Assembly: GCA_049578545.1 (NCBI GenBank)
Contig: JBAUMF010000063.1
Coordinates: 1 to 22,494, forward strand
Reading direction: 5' to 3'
Source of the DNA: DASQBT01 sp049578545
Lineage (GTDB): Bacteria > Pseudomonadota > Gammaproteobacteria > Burkholderiales > Thiobacillaceae
DNA: 22,494 nt
Shown: one piece after another, positions 7,648-16,187 of the stretch
Layout: every line of letters starts with the position of its first letter
Numbering within the stretch: the stretch's first letter is position 1
The notes under the pieces: model-generated
Databases searched by the model: none
Told to the model about the DNA's origin: nothing
The model's input: only the letters and a program-made list of their open reading frames with translations
Translations under genes and position numbers: made by a program

Positions 7648-7714
7648 CAAAGGACACTCTATATAGGGCACGCAGGACCAAGTTTGGCTCCCTGGCGCTG
7701 CCTTGTGTCCTTTG
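7648..7714. repeat. Intergenic inverted repeat D (gcvT-gcvH spacer, type 1)
   Basis: CAAAGGACAC (7648-7657) is perfectly inverted at GTGTCCTTTG (7705-7714), with about 47 nt between. On the minus strand the second arm extends to AACCGCAAAGGACACAAGG. This closely matches the arm of repeat A (AACCACAAAGCACACGAAG). The spacer is 98 bp. Confidence 0.65.
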
Positions 7715-7718
7715 CGGT

Positions 7719-8804
7719 TCAACTTGCCATCAAATTCTTCCCATTGCGCACAAACGGATATTTCACCACTTTTGCCGTCATTTTCCTGTCGCGGATTTCC
7801 ACTGCGACTTCCTCGCCGGGCGCAATACCCAAGGGAATCCGCGCCAGTGCGATGGACCTGGCCAGAGTCGGGGAAAACGTGCCCGACGTAATTTCACCTT
7901 CACCATGCCTGGTATGCACCTTCTGGTGGGCGCGCAACACACCTTTTCCCAACAACAGGAGACCGGCCAACTGCTTGGTTATTTCGCTTTTTTGCAATGC
8001 AGCCTTGCCAATGAATTCGCGCTCGCTGTTCAGGTCCACGGTCCATGCCAGCCCTGACTCGAGCGGCGACGTGGTTTCGTCCATGTCCTGACCATACAGA
8101 TTCATGCCTGCTTCGAGCCGCAAAGTATCGCGCGAACCCAGCCCGCACGGCTTGACCCCAGCATCGAGCAGTGCCTGCCAGAAGAAGGCGGCAGCCTTTG
8201 CCGGCAGCATGATTTCAAAGCCATCTTCGCCGGTGTAGCCGGTACGCGCGACGAACATGTCGCCCACTTCCACAGCATTGAACGGGGCCATGGTCTCAGA
8301 GACATCCTGCAAACCAGGCATGGCCTCCCACACCTTGCTGCGGGCGTTTGGACCCTGGATGGCGATCATCGCCAGATCGCGCCTAGGCATGAGTTTCACA
8401 CTGTAGGGCTGGGCCTGCTTGTGCATCCACTCAATATCCTTGTCTGCGGTGCCGGCATTCACCACAATACGGAAACGGCTATCGCCGCGCCAGTAAATGA
8501 TCAGGTCGTCGATTACTCCGCCTACCTCATTCAGCATGCAGGAGTATATTGCCCTGCCTGGCGTTTTCAGCTTGGCGACGTTGTTGGCGAGCAGATGGGT
8601 AAGGAATTCACGCGCCCGCTCGCCTTCCACATCAAGTGGCAGCATGTGTGAAACATCGAACATCCCGACGTCCCGACGCACCACATGGTGTTCCTCGATC
8701 TGCGAGCCGTAGTTAACGGGCATGTCCCAGCCGCCGAAGTCGACCATCTTAGCGCCCAGCTGCCGGTGTATCGCACTCAAGGGGGTTTGTTTCAGTTCGC
8801 TCAT
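7719..8804 (-). CDS. gcvT: Aminomethyltransferase (glycine cleavage T protein)
   Basis: The 361-residue enzyme transfers the aminomethyl group from GcvH to tetrahydrofolate, giving methylene-THF and ammonia. It opens MSELKQTPL and has VDFGGWDMPVNYGSQIEEHH (21-40), the folate-site GGVIDDLIIY (95-104, where D100 matches the catalytic Asp of E. coli GcvT) and ARTGYTGEDGFEI. The frame stays open to a TTG at 8819, but the ATG at 8804 fits family N-termini better. The TTG would also place the start inside the tail of the terminator. It is the first gene after the glycine riboswitch and terminator. Confidence 0.95.
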   Translation of the reverse strand: MSELKQTPLSAIHRQLGAKMVDFGGWDMPVNYGSQIEEHHVVRRDVGMFDVSHMLPLDVEGERAREFLTHLLANNVAKLKTPGRAIYSCMLNEVGGVIDDLIIYWRGDSRFRIVVNAGTADKDIEWMHKQAQPYSVKLMPRRDLAMIAIQGPNARSKVWEAMPGLQDVSETMAPFNAVEVGDMFVARTGYTGEDGFEIMLPAKAAAFFWQALLDAGVKPCGLGSRDTLRLEAGMNLYGQDMDETTSPLESGLAWTVDLNSEREFIGKAALQKSEITKQLAGLLLLGKGVLRAHQKVHTRHGEGEITSGTFSPTLARSIALARIPLGIAPGEEVAVEIRDRKMTAKVVKYPFVRNGKNLMAS

Positions 8805-8817
8805 CGATGTGCTCGCC

Positions 8818-8859
8818 AAAGAAGAAGGGGTGATGCAAAGGCTCGCCTCGCATCACCCC
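8818..8859 (-). terminator. Intrinsic terminator of the glycine riboswitch expression platform
   Basis: On the minus strand, GGGGTGATGC (8850-8859) pairs perfectly with GCATCACCCC (8827-8836). A short loop containing AGG/CCT lies between them and the tail is TTCTTCTTT. It lies between aptamer 2 and gcvT, where a transcription-control platform is expected. The tail is not a pure U run, so termination may be partial. The first base of the stem is shared with the last base of the aptamer 2 P1 helix, so P1 formation and terminator formation may compete only slightly. Confidence 0.8.
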
Positions 8860-9036
8860 TCTGTCCTTGATACCTGAGAGATTGGAGGGTTGCCCCCCGT
8901 GCCCCTTCGGTGGCCGTGCTGTCGTGAATGGGGCACGGCGCTCTCCAGAGTTCTGTATCCAGTCGGTTCATGTTGCCTGAGCGGTTATGGGTGATTACGC
9001 CTTCGGCGGCACGCAGCCGTGCTCTCTCCCGACCGG
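8859..9036 (-). promoter_or_regulatory. Tandem glycine riboswitch (gcvT motif)
   Basis: Two aptamers are visible on the minus strand. Aptamer 1 (8959-9036) has P1 CCGGTCGG/CCGACTGG and the conserved GGGAGAGAGC, CCGAAGGCGTAA and CTCAGGCAA blocks. Aptamer 2 (8859-8950) follows an 8-nt linker. It has P1 CTCTG/CAGAG, CTGGAGAGCG, CCGAAGGGG, CTCTCAGG and the 3' GGACAG. This is the glycine-binding RNA that usually turns on glycine cleavage genes when glycine is high. The downstream terminator is consistent with control at transcription. Established knowledge covers the family; the ON direction here is inferred. Confidence 0.95.
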
Positions 9037-9039
9037 CGA

Positions 9040-9068
9040 ATTATCCCGCAAGCTGCGGGGGGAGTCAA
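9040..9068 (-). promoter_or_regulatory. Sigma70-type promoter for the riboswitch-gcv transcript
   Basis: The minus strand has TTGACT (9063-9068), a 17-bp spacer and GATAAT (9040-9045). The predicted transcription start falls within a few bases of the 5' end of aptamer 1. This leaves almost no extra leader, as expected for a riboswitch promoter. The spacer contains a small CCGCAGCTTGCGG palindrome. Confidence 0.75.
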
Positions 9069-9199
9069 AGCCATCCGAATAGGGAGTTTGCCCTATCCGA
9101 AAGGCCATTTCTTATGGCAACTCGCGTTGTGTTGTGCGAACAACCCAGGACTCCTTGTTGTATTGGCTTCGTTCCTCCACTGATCTGCCGAGTCTAGGA

Positions 9200-9703
9200 T
9201 CAGTGACTGTGTCGGCGCCATCGAAGCAAAGCCCACAGGCTGACTGCCGCGCTTGCCGCAAAAGCCGCCAGCGACCAGACGGCAAGAGAATAGCCCAATA
9301 TGAGAAGTTCCCTGTCTCCGCATATTCCCGTGGCAAGGAACAGGGAGGGGAGCCGCTGACCCAACCAGTCGACCAGGCGCTCAATCAAGTTGGGGTCGGC
9401 GCCGCCACAGGTGAACATCGCGGCTGGTTGGGCTTGAAGCCAGACTTGATAGCCTGCCACTCCCGCTCCCGAAAGGGCTGTGAGCAAAGCAAGGCCCCCG
9501 GCCGCGCGTCCGGCAGGGTGCCTTGAGCCCAGGAAGCCGACAAGTGCCAGCGCGCCCATAATCATGAACAGCAGCCGTTGGAAGATGCACAGTGGGCAGG
9601 GATGCAATTTAAGCCAGACGGTGAGGACAAGGCTCGCCACCACCAGACAGGCGCCGACGGCTGCGATGCCAAGCCAGAAATAGCGAGGTTTAAGCAATTC
9701 CAT
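9200..9703 (-). CDS. dsbB: Disulfide bond formation protein B
   Basis: The 167-residue inner-membrane protein reoxidises periplasmic DsbA and passes electrons to quinone. Four transmembrane helices are visible. The first periplasmic pair is C36 and C39 (PCPLC), followed by R43, which matches the quinone-contacting Arg of E. coli DsbB. The second pair is C99 and C128. A strong Shine-Dalgarno (AAGGAG, 7 nt before ATG) supports the start. Its stop codon lies within an inverted repeat (CACTGATC/GATCAGTG) that lacks a T run. It is upstream of the gcv promoter on the same strand and divergent from the haem-motif gene. No dsbA is in the window. Confidence 0.95.
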   Translation of the reverse strand: MELLKPRYFWLGIAAVGACLVVASLVLTVWLKLHPCPLCIFQRLLFMIMGALALVGFLGSRHPAGRAAGGLALLTALSGAGVAGYQVWLQAQPAAMFTCGGADPNLIERLVDWLGQRLPSLFLATGICGDRELLILGYSLAVWSLAAFAASAAVSLWALLRWRRHSH

Positions 9704-9855
9704 CTAAGCGCTCCTTGAATTGTTCCCGCCCAGAGGCCTGACCATGGGTTGGAGCGAGAAGACTGGCAGTGGTACGCATAGCGATTTCTCAGGGGCATCA
9801 GTATATATTGGTGATGCGGCCAATCTATCTCGAGTTCATGGCAGCTCGGTCTTTC

Positions 9856-9877
9856 TTGCCCGGCATCCGTCGGGCAA
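9856..9877. promoter_or_regulatory. Inverted repeat in the dsbB / haem-protein divergent region
   Basis: TTGCCCG (9856-9862) and CGGGCAA (9871-9877) form a perfect 7-bp inverted repeat with an 8-nt centre. It lies about 110 bp before the GTG of the plus-strand gene and about 150 bp before dsbB. The symmetry would suit a dimeric regulator, but this is inference. No convincing -35/-10 pair was found nearby. Confidence 0.3.
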
Positions 9878-9987
9878 TTTACCTTAATATTGTATCGACG
9901 GGTCAGACTCGAGGGGCCAACCATGGGCTTACTGGGCCTGAAGTGATTAACCCGCGTCAAGCCAACCGATTTCAAATGGAGTCCTCC

Positions 9988-10578
9988 GTGAAGCCTCTTT
10001 TCGTGATTACCCTTGCTTTTGCTGCCGTCATGGCAGCGGCGTGCACCACGTCAAGTGCGGTTTCCTCCGCAGTTGATGACAAGACCCTGGATCAGACCTG
10101 GGCCGTGGCGGGGAAGCTGGTGACCCGGTTGGGCGGCAGGCTCAAAGCGGAAATGCTGGCAAATGGGGCTGCAGCAGCCGTGGACGTATGCAAGAAGGCC
10201 GCGCCGGAAATTGCCGCCCAGCTGTCGCAGGAAACCGGGTGGCAGGTAGGGCGCGTCGGTACCCGGGTCCGGAATCCCTCGAACAGCGCCAGTGCCTGGC
10301 AACAGGCTGCACTGGATGATTTCGCCAGACGGATGGCCCGGGGAGAGAAGCTCGAAGGCATGGAGTCCTGGGAAGTGGTGCATGAAGGTGGCAAGCCGAC
10401 CCTGCATTATGCCAAGGCCATTGTGGTGCAGCCAGTGTGCCTGGCCTGTCATGGCGCAGCTGACTCCATCCCCGATGCGGTGAAGGTTCGCCTGAAGCTT
10501 GACTACCCCGACGACAGGGCGGTGGGCTACAGTGTGGGCGAGTTGCGCGGCGCTGTGGTCATAGCTCGGCCGCTGTAA
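9988..10578 (+). CDS. Tll0287-like (DUF3365) exported haem-motif protein
   Basis: The preferred start is GTG 9988, which gives 196 residues beginning MKPLFVITLAFAAVMAAAC and has a GGAG Shine-Dalgarno 6 nt upstream. The open frame extends to an ATG at 9976 and beyond, but those starts would place about 4 or more extra residues before the signal peptide. The signal sequence ends near C19, a weak lipobox, so it is either a lipoprotein or cleaved just before. The domain ends with CLACH (C151, C154, H155), a c-type haem motif preceded by HYAKAIVVQPV. The VGRVGTRVRNPSNSASAW block (88-104) is typical of the Tll0287/DUF3365 family. Such domains are haem-binding sensors or redox proteins in the periplasm; the specific role here is unknown. 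Confidence 0.85.
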   Translation: MKPLFVITLAFAAVMAAACTTSSAVSSAVDDKTLDQTWAVAGKLVTRLGGRLKAEMLANGAAAAVDVCKKAAPEIAAQLSQETGWQVGRVGTRVRNPSNSASAWQQAALDDFARRMARGEKLEGMESWEVVHEGGKPTLHYAKAIVVQPVCLACHGAADSIPDAVKVRLKLDYPDDRAVGYSVGELRGAVVIARPL

Positions 10579-10852
10579 GCACAACCTACACGCGACTTTT
10601 GTAGACCTGAAACGATTCAACCTGTTTGTTGAAACAAGGGAGTACGCACAAGTTCTGTCAGGGCCAGATCCAGTGCCCTGCAAATAATGACAGGTCGCAC
10701 TGCGTTTGTATTATTGCCAGAAGTGCCTCCAAGGCTTGTCATGCAATCCTGGCCTGAGCTGCCTTGCATAAAACTGCTGGGGAGCGCCCTATCCATATCC
10801 ATTCCGGTGATTGGGACCTCGCTACCGCGAGTCATATGTATTATGTTCAGTC

Positions 10853-11389
10853 TCAGTCCGGCGCTTTGTGGTGAGCAGGTGCGGCGGGCGTTTGACAGCC
10901 AAGGGTCTGGCCTATGCCCTTCAGATACGCTCTTCGGACGCCTCCGGCGGCAATGGCCGCCGCGACTTCTTTGGAATGGCGTTCGGCGCCGGTAAGTTTC
11001 CTTACCCAGCTCCTGTAGGGCAATAGCCCTTCGGCGGCGCCTTTTAGCGCACCAATGGCTGCGTCACCTGCTTCCGCTGCCCCCCGTTCTAACAGACCTG
11101 GATTAGCGGAGCTTTGAGGAACATCGAGGTCTGGCCCGAGGGCATCGTCCAATGGCTTCACCTCGGCAGATAGGGTTGCGCAAGTCAGATCCTTCGGTGG
11201 CAAGTATGGGTTCTTTCGGGCTTCAGTCAGCACCGCCGGAATGGCTGTGCGTACAAGATTGAGGTCCGCAAAGGGCGACTCCACAGCCTCGGTGATTTGT
11301 GTTCCCGGCTCAGCTTTATTGGACGTTTTTTGCACAGCACAGGCAGCCAAGATAACAGGCAGGACGACGAATAGTGGTTGCAATTTCAA
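10853..11389 (-). CDS. Conserved hypothetical lipoprotein of unknown function
   Basis: The preferred start is TTG 11389, giving 178 residues. An AAGGA Shine-Dalgarno lies 8 nt upstream and the N-terminus MKLQPLFVVLPVILAAC is a clean lipoprotein signal with its Cys at residue 17. The open frame runs further to an ATG at 11470, which has no Shine-Dalgarno and would add 27 residues before the signal. The mature part holds ARKNPYLPP, LDDALGPDLDVP, a Gly/Ala-rich segment and a C-terminal block WVRKLTGAERHSKEVAAA that ends in RRAYLKGIGQTLGC. I recall this last block as conserved in other proteobacterial hypothetical lipoproteins, but no function is known to me. It stands alone on the minus strand, with 274 bp of apparently non-coding DNA downstream of it (10579-10852). 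Confidence 0.7.
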   Translation of the reverse strand: MKLQPLFVVLPVILAACAVQKTSNKAEPGTQITEAVESPFADLNLVRTAIPAVLTEARKNPYLPPKDLTCATLSAEVKPLDDALGPDLDVPQSSANPGLLERGAAEAGDAAIGALKGAAEGLLPYRSWVRKLTGAERHSKEVAAAIAAGGVRRAYLKGIGQTLGCQTPAAPAHHKAPD

Positions 11390-11668
11390 AGCGGCAGTCC
11401 TTGTTATTGGTGGGCATAGTTTGAATGAATTGGCGCCAATACAGACAGATTGACCTTCTGATTCCTTCATTTATCAAACGCCGCAAACTTCCGTTTCCGC
11501 CAATGGCGATGGTTCGGAATCTGATCTACCGGATCCAGCCATGTCGTCAAAGATCCTGATCTGGCTTAAACGACAATGCGCTCGGCCCAAATGCAGACAT
11601 TTCCATTGCGCCCTTTCCTGCAGCGGGGAATTCGATCACTTAGGTATATGTACTGGCCGGCACTCACA

Positions 11669-12772
11669 TCAATAAAACACTTCCACGCGGAAGCCTGAGG
11701 CGTTCAAATCCTGGGTTTCCAGGTGCAGACTTAGGGGTGTTTCGCTGAGCGCAGGAATGCCGGCTTTCTGCATGCCGGGGTGATTAAGGTATTCGCTGGG
11801 GGCGAAGACGCGTCGGGCAAGCGGATTGTCTCTGGTATCAGTTAGAGTCAGTTGCAGCATGGGCCAGGCTTGCGGGTAGCTGGCCTGGTTGGCCAGGGTC
11901 AGAGCCAGGGTGAGGCGTTTGCTGTTGCCGGGGTCGGCCTGAAGGTCTGAGCCGAGAATCTTGATCTGGGCAACGTCTTGCGGGAGGCCCATCTGGCAGC
12001 CCACGATATCGCAGGCAGACGAAAGCAGCGGACGCAATTCTGGATAACGGGCAGCCATTGGGTCGCGCAAGAAATAGGCAAGTTGCCCAAACAGCAGCAC
12101 AAGCAATAGGGGCATTACAATCCAGAGCCAGCCCGATATTCTCTTCCCGCTCTTGCCCGATTCAGCAAAGCTGGCTTCGCTCGGTGCCGGGCGGGAGACG
12201 CTTGCCATGCCCGCTTCAGCAACGTGTTCGTTCTCGTATTCTTCGTCATCGTCATCTTCTAGTTCGTGCACCGGGTAACCATAGGGACGAGCACTTGGTT
12301 CCTGAATGTCGGGCATGGCGCCGTCATCTTCGGGAGCCTTGGCATCGGGGTCAACGATGATGATGGAGGGGAGATCGGAATGCGGGGTGCCGGCGGTCTC
12401 TGCGACTTCTGCAGCAAAACGCCGTTCCAGCCCTGGGAGGTTGGAAGTCGCCGGCGGGGTGTCTTCTGCTTCCTTGGCTGCGGTTGCTGTTTCACTTACG
12501 GTTTCCGCCGGGGACAAAGCGCTTGCAGCCATTTTGTGTTCGACGGTTGAGCCGGAAGGTTCTGCGGCAGGCGCTTCAGCTGCCACTTCGGACACGGGCT
12601 CTGGCTCGGGAGGAGTGAGGTATAAGGCGCGTTCATCATCCGACATGCCAAGCAGCGCATCAAATGGCGCGGCGCACACGCCGCATTGGGCCCACCCGTC
12701 GGCCGCAGCAAGCTGTGGCTCAGTGATGCGGAAAACCGAATGACAGTTGGAGCAAGTGGTATGCAGAGTCAT
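11669..12772 (-). CDS. Zinc-ribbon and DUF3426 membrane protein
   Basis: The 367-residue protein starts with an MJ0042-type zinc ribbon: C7 and C10 (CSNC), then C30 and C33 (CGVC). A long acidic, Ala/Pro-rich linker follows. There is one transmembrane helix at about 213-234. The C-terminal DUF3426 domain carries the Cys pair C254 and C259 in SACDIVGCQMGLP. Topology is zinc ribbon in the cytosol and DUF3426 in the periplasm. Its ATG overlaps the prmA stop codon (ATGA), which implies translational coupling. The family is regularly found after prmA in betaproteobacteria, but its function is not established. Confidence 0.88.
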   Translation of the reverse strand: MTLHTTCSNCHSVFRITEPQLAAADGWAQCGVCAAPFDALLGMSDDERALYLTPPEPEPVSEVAAEAPAAEPSGSTVEHKMAASALSPAETVSETATAAKEAEDTPPATSNLPGLERRFAAEVAETAGTPHSDLPSIIIVDPDAKAPEDDGAMPDIQEPSARPYGYPVHELEDDDDEEYENEHVAEAGMASVSRPAPSEASFAESGKSGKRISGWLWIVMPLLLVLLFGQLAYFLRDPMAARYPELRPLLSSACDIVGCQMGLPQDVAQIKILGSDLQADPGNSKRLTLALTLANQASYPQAWPMLQLTLTDTRDNPLARRVFAPSEYLNHPGMQKAGIPALSETPLSLHLETQDLNASGFRVEVFY

Positions 12773-13659
12773 TGTCTGACGCCCGCAATTCGCGTCCAGC
12801 CTTCGTCAAATACTGGGGGCTCGAAATTGAACCAGGCATGATAGGCCGATTCCACCTCGCGAACCTGACTGTCGAGAATGCCCGACATGACGAGACGTCC
12901 GCCTGGTCTAACCAGGCTTGCAAGCCTGGGTGCCATTGCCATGAGTGGGTTGGTGAGAATATTGGCCACTAAGATATCAGCCTGTTCATTGGGGGCAGTG
13001 TCGGGCAAATAAAATTCTGCCACAACATCATTCTGCATGGCATTGTAGCGGGCGGACTCAAGGGCTTGGGGGTCGATGTCAACCCCCCAGATCTTTGTTG
13101 CGTTAAACTTCGCCGCCGCAATGGCGAGAATACCGGAACCGCAGCCATAATCCAGCACGCTTTCGCCTCCCTTGATATTCGCATCGAGCCAGCGCAGGCA
13201 AAGCCGAGTGGTGGGGTGCGAGCCGGTACCGAAGGCGAGACCGGGGTCGAGTTTGATATTGATGGCTGACTCATCCGGTGGCCTGTGCCAGCTAGGTACG
13301 ACCCAGAGCCGCGCTGAAACGCGGATGGGCTCGAACTGGGACTGGGTCAGCCGAACCCAGTCCCGCTCCGCGATAGGTTCGGTAGTAAATTGGGGAAGTT
13401 GATCCAGGCCGGCCTTGTTAGCCGCGGCGTAAAGCAGAACTGCCGGATCGTCGTCCTGATGTAAAAGTGCGACCGCGACGCAGCTGTCCCACAGGCTGGC
13501 ATTGTGCTGATTCGGTTCGTCAAACAGCGGTGTTTCGTCCAGCGTGCCGGCATCGGCGTCTTCGAGCGAAACCGATAGCGCGCCCAGCTCAATCAAAGCA
13601 TCAGACAACGCTTCTGCGTGTTTTGCGTTGACATTGATGCGGATGGATTGCCAGGGCAA
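12769..13659 (-). CDS. prmA: Ribosomal protein L11 methyltransferase
   Basis: With the TTG start at 13659 the protein has 296 residues, close to E. coli PrmA (293). It trimethylates ribosomal protein L11 using S-adenosylmethionine. The SAM-binding motif I is VLDYGCGSG (168-176), GVDIDP is at 192-197, and NILTNPL (233-239) is the family's catalytic-site motif. The frame stays open to 13728, but that would add 23 residues overlapping accC. The mature family N-terminus is MPWxxxRI, matched exactly by (TTG)PWQSIRI. The accC stop is 1 nt upstream, and AGGA in the accC end serves as Shine-Dalgarno. Confidence 0.92.
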   Translation of the reverse strand: MPWQSIRINVNAKHAEALSDALIELGALSVSLEDADAGTLDETPLFDEPNQHNASLWDSCVAVALLHQDDDPAVLLYAAANKAGLDQLPQFTTEPIAERDWVRLTQSQFEPIRVSARLWVVPSWHRPPDESAINIKLDPGLAFGTGSHPTTRLCLRWLDANIKGGESVLDYGCGSGILAIAAAKFNATKIWGVDIDPQALESARYNAMQNDVVAEFYLPDTAPNEQADILVANILTNPLMAMAPRLASLVRPGGRLVMSGILDSQVREVESAYHAWFNFEPPVFDEGWTRIAGVRQ

Positions 13660-13660
13660 G

Positions 13661-15025
<1,365 letters not shown>

Positions 15026-15044
15026 GGAAAAGCTCAAGTGAGGT

Positions 15045-15107
15045 GTAAGGCCTGTGGAGTGGGGAGAACGCAGTTTGCGCTTTGCCCGCCCATTCTTCAC
15101 TCCTTAC
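15045..15107. repeat. Intergenic hairpin E between accB and accC
   Basis: GTAAGG (15045-15050) and GGAGTG (15056-15061) can pair with CCTTAC (15102-15107) and CACTCC (15098-15103). The two 3' arms overlap by 2 bases, so alternative stems are possible. A CGCA/TGCG hairpin lies in the loop. One arm overlaps the accB stop codon. It fills the 78-bp spacer much as repeats A-D fill the gcv spacers, though the arm sequence is different. Confidence 0.5.
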
Positions 15108-15568
15108 CCAATAACAAATAATGGCTCGCCATACTCCACCGGCTGACCGTTCTCAACCAAAATGGCCTTGATTACGCCACCCTGGTCTGCCTCAATTTCA
15201 TTTAGCAGTTTCATGGCTTCGATAATGCAAAGGGTGTCGCCCGAGGCAATTGAGTCACCAGGTTCCACAAACGGTTTGCTGCCTGGAGAGGCTGAACGGT
15301 AAAAGGTGCCCACCATGGGTGAGCGCACCACATGACCTTCGGGCTCGGCAGGCACCGCTTCGGCGGCCGCGGCGGGTGCGGCCTGAGCGGCGCCTGCCAT
15401 TCCTGGCGCTGGGACCTGCATCAGCTGCGGTTGGGCAATCATCATCGGTGCACCAGCGATGCTCTTGGCAATCCTGACCTTCTCTTCACCTTCGGTGATT
15501 TCGAGTTCCGCAATACTGGACTCCTCGACCAGATCAATGAGTTTTTTCAGTTTTCTGAGATCCATCAT
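15104..15568 (-). CDS. accB: Acetyl-CoA carboxylase, biotin carboxyl carrier protein
   Basis: The 154-residue protein carries the biotin used by AccC and the carboxyltransferase. The biotinylated lysine is K120 in IIEAMKLLNEIE (115-126). The N-terminal segment MDLRKLKKLIDLVEES and a flexible Ala/Pro linker (about 50-76) are standard. The first ATG (15568) is 6 nt after an AAGG; the second ATG (15565, giving MDLRK) is equally acceptable and matches the family start. The gene begins inside aroQ, with a 35-nt overlap. Confidence 0.96.
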   Translation of the reverse strand: MMDLRKLKKLIDLVEESSIAELEITEGEEKVRIAKSIAGAPMMIAQPQLMQVPAPGMAGAAQAAPAAAAEAVPAEPEGHVVRSPMVGTFYRSASPGSKPFVEPGDSIASGDTLCIIEAMKLLNEIEADQGGVIKAILVENGQPVEYGEPLFVIG

Positions 15569-16019
15569 TCAAGACCTTCACATGTAAATGACGCAGCGCA
15601 AATTCAAGCGCCAGTTCGTACCCCTGGGAACCTAGCCCGGCGATTACGCCAATGGCCAAATCGGAAAAATAAGAGTGATGGCGAAATGCCTCACGCATGT
15701 ATACATTGGAAAGGTGCACCTCGACAAATGGGATGGCGACGGCCGCCATTGCATCGCGCAGGGCCACACTGGTATGGGTATAGGCCGCCGGGTTGATCAG
15801 GATGAAATCCACCCCATCACGGCCAGCCTGATGAATGCGGTCAATCAGCGCGCCTTCGTGATTGCTCTGAAAATTCTCGACACCCACTCCAACGCTTGCA
15901 CCTCGGGTATGCAAGGTCTGGTTGATGTCGTCCAGGCTGGCAATGCCGTAATGCTGGGGTTCCCGTTTACCGAGCATATTTAAATTTGGGCCATGCAAAA
16001 CCAGAATGGTTTTTGGCAT
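15534..16019 (-). CDS. aroQ: 3-dehydroquinate dehydratase, type II
   Basis: With ATG 16019 the protein has 161 residues. It dehydrates 3-dehydroquinate in the shikimate pathway. Key blocks are HGPNLNMLGKREPQHYG (9-25, with R19 and Y24 as in the Mycobacterium enzyme), QSNHEG (51-56), NPAAYTHTS (76-84) and EVHLSN (100-105, with H102). AAAGG lies 8 nt before this ATG. The longer open frame to 16067 adds a Lys/Arg-rich 16-residue leader without a Shine-Dalgarno. The last 11 or so codons, encoding a polar tail, overlap accB. It heads the aroQ-accB-accC-prmA-DUF3426 group, an arrangement common in betaproteobacteria. Confidence 0.95.
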   Translation of the reverse strand: MPKTILVLHGPNLNMLGKREPQHYGIASLDDINQTLHTRGASVGVGVENFQSNHEGALIDRIHQAGRDGVDFILINPAAYTHTSVALRDAMAAVAIPFVEVHLSNVYMREAFRHHSYFSDLAIGVIAGLGSQGYELALEFALRHLHVKVLNDGSQKTEKTH

Positions 16020-16089
16020 TTCCGGCGCCTTTCGGACCAGCTTACGCGAGGGAGCTTTGGTTGGCATGGGCGCAAGTTTGCGGCAAATT

Positions 16090-16120
16090 ACGGTAAATTG
16101 TCTAGATGTTGACGGTAAAT
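16090..16120. promoter_or_regulatory. Direct repeat pair upstream of aroQ-accBC
   Basis: ACGGTAAAT occurs at 16090-16098 and again at 16112-16120, that is 22 bp start to start, about two helical turns. On the minus strand it reads ATTTACCGT and lies 70-100 bp upstream of the aroQ start. Same-face spacing suggests an operator or activator site, but no regulator can be named. I found no convincing -35/-10 pair. Confidence 0.35.
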
Positions 16121-16187
16121 AGCGTTTTCGGCGTGTTAGGATTGGAACACGCCCTGCGGGTGCTGCGGGTGGTGATGCGTCGCCGGG

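Noticed and set aside
5087..7714. Possible CRISPR-like or tandem array in the gcv spacers
   Set aside because: The repeats are inverted within each spacer, imperfect and separated by whole genes. They are hairpin elements, not direct repeats with unique spacers.
9200..9225. Inverted repeat CACTGATC/GATCAGTG at the dsbB stop as a terminator
   Set aside because: The stem lies at the stop codon and has no T run after it, so it is mentioned with dsbB but not called as a terminator.
10617..10835. 72-codon minus-strand frame between the haem-motif gene and the lipoprotein
   Set aside because: No Shine-Dalgarno, no domain, and it overlaps small inverted repeats such as TTCAAC/GTTGAA (10616-10633).
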